Part shown: positions 1 through 7,322 of the stretch, in pieces
Layout of the letters: each line of letters starts with the position of its first letter
Numbering within the stretch: the first letter of the stretch is position 1
From: DAHVFY01 sp040388665
Lineage (GTDB): Bacteria; Chlamydiota; Chlamydiia; Chlamydiales; Rhabdochlamydiaceae
Assembly: GCA_040388665.1 (NCBI GenBank)
Contig: JAZKBL010000069.1
Location: 1-33,826 of the forward strand
Reading direction: 5' to 3'
Length of the DNA stretch: 33,826 bases
Notes under the pieces: model-generated
Told to the model about the DNA's origin: nothing
The model's input: the letters and a program-made list of their open reading frames with translations, nothing else
The model's database searches: none
Position numbers and translations under genes: made by a program

Positions 1-147
1 TTACAGGACTCTTAGCTTATATTTGATCTTTTCCCCAGGCCTCTCGCTACGCTTCGACCCGGGCTATATCATTACGGCCCTCTGGGCCTTAAGTCCGCAG
101 TTTTCTTTTTGCAACTTCCTCTTTAGCCTGCGTCTTCAGTCTGTAAT

Positions 148-207
148 CTTTTAAAAAAAGAAAGAGCCCTAAAGAAAGCAGCGATGAAGCCGATCCCTTT
201 AGGACTC
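148..207 (-). terminator. Rho-independent terminator of the long coiled-coil gene
   Basis: On the minus strand an 11-nt stem (207-197 pairing with 174-164, one mismatch) closes a loop of about 22 nt and is followed by a T-rich tract at 163-148. It lies about 30 nt past the stop codon of the 235-3570 gene. The rest of 1-234 shows no gene; a small GC hairpin sits at 76-88 in a GC-rich stretch. Confidence 0.65.
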
Positions 208-234
208 TTTTTTAGAGGCTTTTTAGTTTAAACA

Positions 235-3200
235 TTAGGATGTATAATCATCCCAGTTGTTATTGTCATTGTCAGAATCATTGTCAGAATCATCTTCTCC
301 CATAAAAGTCCGTCTGTCCGCAAGAGCTTTCGTTATGGCATTGATCATCTCTTCAGGTTTATCATTGTTGAATTCTTTTGGATCTATTTTCTGCAATCCG
401 GCTTGAGCTTTTTGGATCCTTTCTAGAAGGCTACCATTATTGTTGTTATTTCCATTCCGCTGAACGCCAGGCTCTTCTTTATTAATCATCATGCTATTTA
501 TCTTGTCTAGATCAATTTTTTTTCCAGATGTTGGGGGAGGAAGTGGAGGTGGAGGTGGAGGTGGTAAGAGTGTTAGTGTGTTTTGTTGATTCTCAAGTTC
601 AAGCTTTTCCTCGAGTTCTCGAAGCTTCTTGCCAGTTTGTTCGTGGGCTTCCTCAGTTTGCTTATGGATTGCTAGAGTTTCATCATAAAGTTCTTGAGTT
701 GATTTCTCGACGGCCTCTTTTCTGGTATTTACAGCTTTTAATTGCTCTAAATAGTTTGCAACACTTGCATTCTTTGGAAAAGGAGGTACTTCAGGAAGGT
801 TTAATGGTAATGTATTATCATCATCACTAATGAAATTGTTATTGTTATTTAAGCCAAAAGATTGTGCTGCAAGTCTTAATTGCTGTAGATCGTTCTCAGT
901 AATATTATCGATAGAACTGTTTTCTGTTGTTTCCGTATTGAGTATTGAATCTGAAGGTCTCTCGATCTCTTCATCAAGCTTCTTAAGACAATCATTTAGC
1001 TTATCATTTACATCCTGTATACCGCTTACAGTAAGTTTGGTATCGCTTTGTGAAAGATTCATTGATTGTGAAAGTGATGCATTAACTTGTGAAAGCGATG
1101 CATTAACTTGTGAAAGCGATGCATTAAATTGTGAAAGTGATTTATTAAGCTTTGTTTTTTCATTAATCACATGCTTTAGGCTCATTTCTGATTTTCGTAA
1201 TGCTTTTTTTGCATTCAACAGTTCATTTTTTAAGACCAACTCTTCATTAACAATTTTTGATTTGATCACTTTTTTGTCAGCATGTCGTAACTCTCGAAGT
1301 TGTTGCTTATTTAGCTCAACAGCCTTGTTTACCAACTCTTTGGATTGGGCTAGAATAGTCTTATCCCGTAGAGCTTCTTCTTCTAGTGTGGCTGCCCGTT
1401 GCCTAAGAGAGGCATTTTCTTTTTTAAGTTGAGTGTTGTTTTTTACAATTTGTTTATTATGTTTTATGTGTTCATCGCTTTGTGATTGGAAGGTTTCTTG
1501 TGCAACTTTATTTGCAGTCTCTAGTTGTTTTTCTAATTCATTTATTGCGTCTTTGTGTTTGGAAATTATATCTGCTTCTTGATTTATAAGAGCAGTGTTG
1601 GTGCTATTTAAAACGGCATTTTGTTTAGTAAGTTCTTCGATTTTTTTAGCAGTATTTTCTTGATCTTGTAGCTGGCGTCTGAGATCTGCATTGTTGTTGT
1701 TAAGCCTTTTAATTTCGCCATCTTTGAATTCTATAGTGCTATTGAGATGGTCTAATTCTTTAACTTGATTTTCTAATTTGTCTATATGCTCTGATAACTT
1801 AGTATATTTTTCATCGTTCTTTAATAGCTTGTCAAATTGTCGGTTAGTTATTGTAAGTTCTTTGATTTTAGCAACGCCTAATGCTAATTTTTCTTGAAAC
1901 TCTAGATCGCGTGCATTATATTTTTTAATAAATTCGTTATGTTTTGTCAGAAGCTCTAGATATGCTTGGTTGTTGTTTAGATGATCCTCAACGTATTGAT
2001 TAAGACGTGCTTTTTCTTGTTCTATCGCTTGTTTAAGAGCCTCTCGATCTACAGCCGGCTTTTCAGAGCCGTCATCAATGATATTGCTTTCTTTATTTTG
2101 TAGCTCAGCTATCGAGAGTTTAAGCTTTTGGAGTTGTCCTAGCAGTTCATAGTGCTCAGTTTTAAGGTTGTCATGTTCAAAACTGAGGTGTATCAAATTA
2201 TCATCAAGTTCCCTGTTTTTTATTTCGAGGTTTTTGATTGTTGAGTATTGTGTTTGGAAAGAGCTCTCCCAGTCTTCGCTTTCTTTCGATGGCAGTTCAT
2301 TGTGCTTATTATCTAGAAGATCCTTAAGTTGCTTATTATTTTCGCGTTCAATGTCTAAATCTCGTTTGTTTTTTTCTAAATTAGCTCGTAGATTGTTTGT
2401 TTTTGTTTTTAGTTTTTCTGTTTTAGTAGTGTACTCCTCTTCAATTGTTATTATCGTTGCGCGGACTTCTAGGACGGTTTTTTCTTTGCGATCAAGTGTG
2501 TCCTTTGTTTCCTGAATGATTGTTTCGAGGGAAGCAATTTCAAGTTCAAGCGTTCTAACCATGTTTTGTTCTTTTAATAATAGATTAGTTGTAGCGTCGC
2601 CCGAGTTGTTAATTGCTAGCTGTTGTGTGTCAAGTTGATCATGTAGAGTAATTAGTTCTTGCTTTTTCTTGTCTAATTCATCAGTTAATGTTTTGTTGTA
2701 GTTATCTAAGTTTAAATATGAGCTTTCTGATGTGGTTAAATCGTTTTGCAAATCTTTTATTTTTTGCTGATAGACCTGTGTTTGATTTTCAAGACCTATC
2801 TTTAACTTGTTAATTTCATTTTCTTGAAACTCAATTGTTGTTTTGGAGCTTTCTTTAAAATCCTGATGTTGTTGATCAACTTTTTTATATAGATCATCTA
2901 ACTCACTTCTTGCTTGTGTAACGCGTTCCAATTCTTTCGTGTTGGTGGCAAGCTGCGAGATTAGTTGACGAATTTTATCCGCGTTGTTATTCGTCATATT
3001 TTCTAGACGGGATATTTCTATTCCTAAACCAGAATTTTCTTGCTCTAGCTGAGTGATGCGATTATCTTGCTGCTGTAGGGTAAGTCTTGCCTGTGTCAGC
3101 GATTGATTATGCTCTTCCGCCAGATTTTGAGCTTGTGTGCGTCCGAGCTCTGCATCAGCGAGCTTTTTTTCGAGCTCTTTTGTTGAAGAGGAATAATCAG

Positions 3201-3570
3201 AGGAAGAAGAGCTGCTTTTATGTCTTCTTGGTCTATGGGAGGTTCTTTGGCTGTTAGTCGTTAGTTGATGTTTGATTTTTAGCTCTTTTTGTCTTCTTTC
3301 TTCTTGTGTGAAGTCCCAAAGGGTATAAAGGCTTAAGCCAAGAGTAAAGGGAGCAAGGACTACAGCCGTGCTTCTACCAAGCCATCTGATACCCCATTTT
3401 GCAGCGCGTGTGATTGCCCGATTGGTTTCATTGCTTGCGAGTTTTTGGACGCTGCTTTCACGGAATGTTGTCCAGATGCCTTTGTTATTAGGGGTTTCGT
3501 GGAGATTAAAATTTTGGTAAAGATCGACACGTTTATTGTCTGACAGAGAAAAGCTAGATCTGTGAACCAT
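235..3570 (-). CDS. Giant coiled-coil protein with polyproline, WH2-like and acidic C-terminus (putative actin-nucleating effector)
   Basis: A 1111-residue protein. Residues 1-60 are polar; 64-86 form one hydrophobic segment (possible membrane anchor); 105-130 are basic and Ser-rich; about 131-860 is heptad-rich coiled coil; 808-840 hold four SLSQVNA-like seven-residue repeats. The last 110 residues resemble a WASP/WAVE VCA module. A polyproline run (1003-1013) is followed by a WH2-like stretch at 1046-1063, with L1048, L1049, I1052, L1059, K1061 and I1062 in the LLxxI...LxKV pattern but one residue longer in the middle. A short amphipathic helix with adjacent Arg (1075-1090, ALADRRTFM) and an Asp-rich tail with one Trp, W1106, complete it. 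By analogy with Rickettsia RickA it could bind profilin or actin and activate Arp2/3. It is followed by its own terminator. The function is inferred; the order of segments is seen. Confidence 0.85.
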   Translation of the reverse strand: MVHRSSFSLSDNKRVDLYQNFNLHETPNNKGIWTTFRESSVQKLASNETNRAITRAAKWGIRWLGRSTAVVLAPFTLGLSLYTLWDFTQEERRQKELKIKHQLTTNSQRTSHRPRRHKSSSSSSDYSSSTKELEKKLADAELGRTQAQNLAEEHNQSLTQARLTLQQQDNRITQLEQENSGLGIEISRLENMTNNNADKIRQLISQLATNTKELERVTQARSELDDLYKKVDQQHQDFKESSKTTIEFQENEINKLKIGLENQTQVYQQKIKDLQNDLTTSESSYLNLDNYNKTLTDELDKKKQELITLHDQLDTQQLAINNSGDATTNLLLKEQNMVRTLELEIASLETIIQETKDTLDRKEKTVLEVRATIITIEEEYTTKTEKLKTKTNNLRANLEKNKRDLDIERENNKQLKDLLDNKHNELPSKESEDWESSFQTQYSTIKNLEIKNRELDDNLIHLSFEHDNLKTEHYELLGQLQKLKLSIAELQNKESNIIDDGSEKPAVDREALKQAIEQEKARLNQYVEDHLNNNQAYLELLTKHNEFIKKYNARDLEFQEKLALGVAKIKELTITNRQFDKLLKNDEKYTKLSEHIDKLENQVKELDHLNSTIEFKDGEIKRLNNNNADLRRQLQDQENTAKKIEELTKQNAVLNSTNTALINQEADIISKHKDAINELEKQLETANKVAQETFQSQSDEHIKHNKQIVKNNTQLKKENASLRQRAATLEEEALRDKTILAQSKELVNKAVELNKQQLRELRHADKKVIKSKIVNEELVLKNELLNAKKALRKSEMSLKHVINEKTKLNKSLSQFNASLSQVNASLSQVNASLSQSMNLSQSDTKLTVSGIQDVNDKLNDCLKKLDEEIERPSDSILNTETTENSSIDNITENDLQQLRLAAQSFGLNNNNNFISDDDNTLPLNLPEVPPFPKNASVANYLEQLKAVNTRKEAVEKSTQELYDETLAIHKQTEEAHEQTGKKLRELEEKLELENQQNTLTLLPPPPPPPLPPPTSGKKIDLDKINSMMINKEEPGVQRNGNNNNNGSLLERIQKAQAGLQKIDPKEFNNDKPEEMINAITKALADRRTFMGEDDSDNDSDNDNNNWDDYTS
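1068..1151 (-). repeat. 21-bp in-frame tandem repeat, four units
   Basis: Four consecutive 21-nt units (starting at 1068, 1089, 1110 and 1131) encode SLSQVNA-type heptads inside the coiled-coil protein. The middle copies are nearly identical at the DNA level, suggesting recent slippage-type expansion. Confidence 0.85.
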
Positions 3571-3619
3571 AATATATGTTCCTTGTATTTAATATATTCT
3601 TTTTAATAAAGAGTCTATC

Positions 3620-3705
3620 ATAGATTGATAATAGAACTCTATTAAAGAATAAAATAGAAAGCGCGATAGATTAATAATAGAATTCTATTAAAAAACAAAA
3701 TAGAA
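3620..3705. repeat. Duplicated 40-bp AT-rich block upstream of the coiled-coil gene
   Basis: Blocks 3620-3659 and 3666-3705 are about 90% identical and offset by 46 bp. Each contains a 16-bp palindrome of the form TAATAGAATTCTATTA (perfect in the second copy, one mismatch in the first). They lie about 50-135 bp upstream of the start codon at 3570, where an operator or promoter duplication would be expected. Confidence 0.7.
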
Positions 3706-3733
3706 GCCACCAGTCAGGTACACTGAATGGTGG
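3688..3733 (-). terminator. Terminator after rpsJ
   Basis: On the minus strand the stem CCACCA (3733-3728) pairs with TGGTGG (3712-3707), with further CAG/CTG pairing inside, and is followed by a T-rich tract running to about 3688. It sits about 30 nt after the rpsJ stop and closes the ribosomal operon. Confidence 0.6.
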
Positions 3734-3763
3734 TCGAAGAGAGACTGTCTGATTAAGAAAGCT

Positions 3764-4084
3764 TTAAGAAGCTTTAAGCTTAATGTCAACACCAGCTGCG
3801 ACGGGAAGAACCTTTAGCTTGTCGATTGTGTCGGGCGTTGGATTCAGGATGTCGAGGAGGCGGATATGGGTCCTGATCTCAAACTGTTCGCGCGATTTTT
3901 TATCGACGTGCGGGGAGCGCAGCACCGTGTAAACCTCACGCTTTGTAGGCAGAGGAATAGGGCCTGCAATCCGGGCGCCTGTGCGCTTTGCCGTCTCGAC
4001 GATGTCAGCTGTTGCTCTATCGAGGACGCGCTGATCATAGCCTTTAAGGCGGATCCTAATTTTTTGTTTACTTGTTTTTGCCAT
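3764..4084 (-). CDS. rpsJ: 30S ribosomal protein S10
   Basis: S10 is a small-subunit head protein and also the NusE transcription-antitermination factor. The 106-residue product has the family's usual length, starting with basic residues and the IRIRLKGYD strand and carrying the GPIPLPT loop. It is the last gene of the rpsL-rpsG-fusA-rpsJ block, 18 nt after fusA, with AGGAAA upstream of the ATG. No tuf gene follows fusA, an order I associate with Chlamydiae. Identity is certain from the protein sequence. Confidence 0.97.
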   Translation of the reverse strand: MAKTSKQKIRIRLKGYDQRVLDRATADIVETAKRTGARIAGPIPLPTKREVYTVLRSPHVDKKSREQFEIRTHIRLLDILNPTPDTIDKLKVLPVAAGVDIKLKAS

Positions 4085-4102
4085 ATAATTTTTCCTATTA
4101 AC

Positions 4103-6193
4103 CTATTTTTTACAGATTTCATCTTGGAGTTTAGTGGGCACGCGCTCAAAGTGGCTAGGTTCCATGGTGTAAGTCGCTCTTCCTGAACTGATTGAGCGTA
4201 ACTGTGTGGAGTAGCCGAACATTTCGCTTAAAGGGACGTCGGCTAAAACCTCGACAGACCCTTTTTGGCTCATTTGCCCGTTGATCTTGCCCCTTCTGCG
4301 GTTGATATCGCCGATCACATCTCCCATGAATTGCTCAGGGGTTGTGACGACGACTTTCATGATCGGTTCAAGGAGGACCGGTTTGCATTTGCGTGCAGCT
4401 TCTTTTAAAGCCATTGATCCGCAAATCTTAAAGGCCATTTCATTCGAGTCAACTTCGTGATAAGAACCGTAAACGATCCTTACTTGGACGTCGACTAAAT
4501 TGTAGCCTGCAAGAACGCCTGTTGCAAGTCCCTCTTCGATCCCTTTGATGACCGCTGGGATGTATTCGCGCGGGATCACGCCGCCCACGATTTTGCTGAC
4601 AACTTCGTTGCCCTTACCTGTCTCGTTAGGCTCAATTTCCAAGTTGACGTGCGCGTATTGTCCACGTCCGCCAGACTGTTTGACATACTTTGTTTCCGTA
4701 GATCCAGGAATTGTGATCGTCTCTTTGTAAGACACTTCAGGCTTACCGACGTTTGCTTCCACAGAATATTCGCGGAACATTCGATCGCGCAGAATTTCTA
4801 GGTGAAGCTCACCCATGCCGGCGATGATCGTCTGCCCTGTCTCTTCGTTCGTAGAGACGCGGAATGTGGGATCTTCTTCAGAAAGCGCGCTGAGCGCCAT
4901 CGAGAGCTTTTCCCGATCAGCTTTTGATTTTGGCTCAATTGCCATCGAGATCACAGGCTCTGGGAACTCCATCTTTTCTAAAAGAAGAGGGGAGTCTTCA
5001 GCGCAGAGTGTGTCTCCTGTACTTGTGTACTTAAGGCCGATGCAAGCCGCAATGTCGCCTGTAATAAATTCGTCGCGGTCTTTTCTTTGGTTAGCGTGCA
5101 TCTCAAGAAGGCGGGAGACGCGTTCTCTTTTGTCTTTTGTGGTGTTCATGAGGGTGGATCCTTTAGTCAAGGTTCCCGCATAAATTCTCACGAAAGTAAG
5201 CCTGCCAACATAAGGGTCAGACATGATTTTGAATGCTAATGCTGCGAGTGGACTTGCGTCATCTGGAACGATCGTCATAGGCTCGCCTGTGTCGACATTC
5301 ATCCCTTTTAGGTTGCCGCGATCAAGTGGAGATGGCATCCAGCGTACAACCGCATCAAGAAGGGGTTGAATTCCTTTGTTCTTGAAAGCTGTTCCGCAAA
5401 GTACTGGATTGAATTTGTTCGTTACAACCCCTTTACGAATCGCTGCATGAATCTCATCTTCTGTAAGAGTGTGAGGTGCTTCAAGGACTTTTGTCATGAA
5501 CGTTTCATTGCTCTCATCCACCATCGCGAGTTCTTCTAAAAGCTCTGCACGTAGTGTTTTGCACTTTTCAAGAAGATCTGCAGGAATTTCTGCTTCGTCA
5601 TACTTTGCGCCGAGAGTTTCATCAAGAAAAAGGTAAGCTTTCATGGCAACGAGATCGACCATTCCTTTGAAATCAGCTTCAGAGCCGATGGGGCATTGGA
5701 CGGGAACTGCGTTAGCGCCGAGCTTATCTTTCATGGACTGGATCGCCATGAAGTAATCTGCACCGACTCTATCCATTTTATTGACAAAAGCAATTCTGGG
5801 AACTCCGTAGCGGTCTGCTTGTTTCCAGACTGTTTCAGACTGGGGTTGAACGCCTGCTACCGCGTCAAAGACCGCAACTGCGCCATCAAGAACACGTAGA
5901 GAGCGTTCCACTTCGACTGTGAAGTCAACGTGTCCCGGAGTGTCGATGATGTTGATTTTGCTGTCTAGCCAGTAAACGACAGTCGCAGCAGAAGTGATTG
6001 TGATGCCGCGTTCTTTTTCCTGCTCCATGAAGTCCATGGTAGCTGCGCCTTCATGCACTTCACCAATTCTGTGAAGTCTTCCAGCGTAATACAAAATCCG
6101 CTCCGTACAAGTTGTCTTGCCCGCGTCGATGTGCGCCATGATGCCGATATTGCGCACATTTTTAAGAGTATCTTTTTCAGGCCGGTTACCCAT
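4103..6193 (-). CDS. fusA: Elongation factor G
   Basis: Ribosomal translocase GTPase that moves tRNAs and mRNA after peptide transfer. The 696-residue protein is full length and shows all GTP-binding motifs near its N-terminus: AHIDAGKTT (G1), ERGITI (switch I), DTPGHVDF (G3) and NKMD (G4). Domains II-V follow, with the domain IV stretch around GGRGQYAHV and the C-terminal GEVIGDINRRRG-like region (here GDVIGDINRRRGKI). It starts 20 nt after rpsG, preceded by AAAGGAAA, and shares the operon. No lesion is visible. Confidence 0.98.
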   Translation of the reverse strand: MGNRPEKDTLKNVRNIGIMAHIDAGKTTCTERILYYAGRLHRIGEVHEGAATMDFMEQEKERGITITSAATVVYWLDSKINIIDTPGHVDFTVEVERSLRVLDGAVAVFDAVAGVQPQSETVWKQADRYGVPRIAFVNKMDRVGADYFMAIQSMKDKLGANAVPVQCPIGSEADFKGMVDLVAMKAYLFLDETLGAKYDEAEIPADLLEKCKTLRAELLEELAMVDESNETFMTKVLEAPHTLTEDEIHAAIRKGVVTNKFNPVLCGTAFKNKGIQPLLDAVVRWMPSPLDRGNLKGMNVDTGEPMTIVPDDASPLAALAFKIMSDPYVGRLTFVRIYAGTLTKGSTLMNTTKDKRERVSRLLEMHANQRKDRDEFITGDIAACIGLKYTSTGDTLCAEDSPLLLEKMEFPEPVISMAIEPKSKADREKLSMALSALSEEDPTFRVSTNEETGQTIIAGMGELHLEILRDRMFREYSVEANVGKPEVSYKETITIPGSTETKYVKQSGGRGQYAHVNLEIEPNETGKGNEVVSKIVGGVIPREYIPAVIKGIEEGLATGVLAGYNLVDVQVRIVYGSYHEVDSNEMAFKICGSMALKEAARKCKPVLLEPIMKVVVTTPEQFMGDVIGDINRRRGKINGQMSQKGSVEVLADVPLSEMFGYSTQLRSISSGRATYTMEPSHFERVPTKLQDEICKK

Positions 6194-6213
6194 AGATTGT
6201 TTCCTTTAGGCTT

Positions 6214-6687
6214 TTACCATTTATAATGCGCAAAGGCGCGGTTTGCTTCTGCCATGCGGTGGGTGTCGTCTTTTTTCTTGATTGTCGATCCCTGGTTTTG
6301 GAAGCAGTCAGCAAGCTCTGAAGCTAGTCCGTCTTCCATAGATCTACCCGCTTTTTCTCGGGAGTATTGGATGATCCACGCCATCGCCATCGATGTGCGT
6401 CTGTCGGGAGCAATCTCAATAGGGACTTGATAAGTAGCGCCGCCGATACGGCGTGACTTCACTTCTAGCGAAGGCTTTGCATTATCTAAAGCTTGCTCGA
6501 ACGCAGATAGCGGGTCATCCGCTTTTACGCGCTTTGAGAACTTTTCGATCGCATTATAAACGATTCTACGGGCAGTAGATTTCTTCCCGTCTTCCATCAC
6601 TTTATTGATAAATTTTGCGAGAACATAGCTGTTGTACAGTGGGTCTGGGTCAACTTCTCTCTTGAGAGCACGACGTCTTCTTGACAT
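6214..6687 (-). CDS. rpsG: 30S ribosomal protein S7
   Basis: S7 binds the 3' domain of 16S rRNA and nucleates assembly of the 30S head. The 157 residues match the family length; MSRRRRALKREVDPDPLYNS opens the protein and MAEANRAFAHYKW closes it. It lies between rpsL (149-bp spacer, unusually long for this operon and without an obvious gene) and fusA. The spacer contains an imperfect AGATATC/GATATC inverted pair near 6790-6815 whose meaning is unclear. Confidence 0.98.
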   Translation of the reverse strand: MSRRRRALKREVDPDPLYNSYVLAKFINKVMEDGKKSTARRIVYNAIEKFSKRVKADDPLSAFEQALDNAKPSLEVKSRRIGGATYQVPIEIAPDRRTSMAMAWIIQYSREKAGRSMEDGLASELADCFQNQGSTIKKKDDTHRMAEANRAFAHYKW

Positions 6688-6836
6688 AGTTTTTTTCCTT
6701 AACTTTTGGAGATCCTTTTCACTTGGCAGTTGATGCCGGCCCCGAGAATCGCACTGCTTCTATAACAAGAGCAATGAAGGTCTCGAGCCAAGATATCTAT
6801 AAAGAGATATCCTAACATTACTTAACTGAAGGGACT

Positions 6837-7208
6837 TTATTTAGGACGTTTTGCCCCGTATTTGGATCTGGATTTTTTTCTATCTTTAACAGCGGCGCAG
6901 TCGAGCGCTCCGCGGACAATGTGGTAACGAACGCCGGGCAAGTCTTTGACTTTACCGCCGCGAACGAGTACGATGCTGTGCTCTTGCAGGTTGTGGCCTT
7001 CGCCGCCGATATAAGCGATGATTTCTTTGCCGTTAGAAAGACGCACCCAAGCGACTTTTCTAAGAGCAGAGTTAGGCTTCTTAGGAGTTTTTGTTTTTAC
7101 TTGAAGACATACTCCCCGTTTTTGTGGGCATTGTTGCAAAGCCGGAGATTTGCGAGGTCTCTTTTTTGGTGTGCGGCCTGTGCGTAGCAATTGGTTAATA
7201 GTTGGCAT
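6837..7208 (-). CDS. rpsL: 30S ribosomal protein S12
   Basis: S12 sits at the decoding centre and affects translational accuracy. The product is 123 residues, typical of the family. The TKTPKKPNSALRK loop and the GKVKDLPGVRYH loop keep the lysines that are altered in streptomycin-resistant mutants, so this is the wild-type, drug-sensitive form. It is the first gene of the operon; AAGGAG precedes the ATG and a clear promoter lies upstream. Confidence 0.98.
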   Translation of the reverse strand: MPTINQLLRTGRTPKKRPRKSPALQQCPQKRGVCLQVKTKTPKKPNSALRKVAWVRLSNGKEIIAYIGGEGHNLQEHSIVLVRGGKVKDLPGVRYHIVRGALDCAAVKDRKKSRSKYGAKRPK

Positions 7209-7249
7209 GTGTCGCCTTGCTCCTTAAAAAAATATAAATACACTGCGCT

Positions 7250-7278
7250 ACTATAACGGGCTTATGATTTATTTGCAA
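7250..7278 (-). promoter_or_regulatory. Sigma-70-type promoter of the rpsL operon
   Basis: On the minus strand TTGCAA (7278-7273) and TATAGT (7255-7250) are separated by exactly 17 nt, giving a good primary-sigma promoter about 40 nt upstream of rpsL. The site lies in the 114-bp divergent region shared with tsp. Confidence 0.6.
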
Positions 7279-7322
7279 GACGATGTACAAAAATAGGATG
7301 TGCCTTTATAAATGGAAAAAGG

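Noticed and set aside
1..120. RNA gene in the GC-rich left edge
   Set aside because: Only one short hairpin (76-88) is seen; no tRNA, tmRNA or RNase P features can be recognised.
528..1432. Plus-strand frames opposite the coiled-coil gene
   Set aside because: Low-complexity shadows (for example Glu/Val runs opposite polyproline) with no start signals; the minus-strand gene explains them.
235..3570. Tarp orthologue
   Set aside because: No tyrosine-rich phosphorylation repeats and a different architecture; only proline-rich and actin-binding features are shared.
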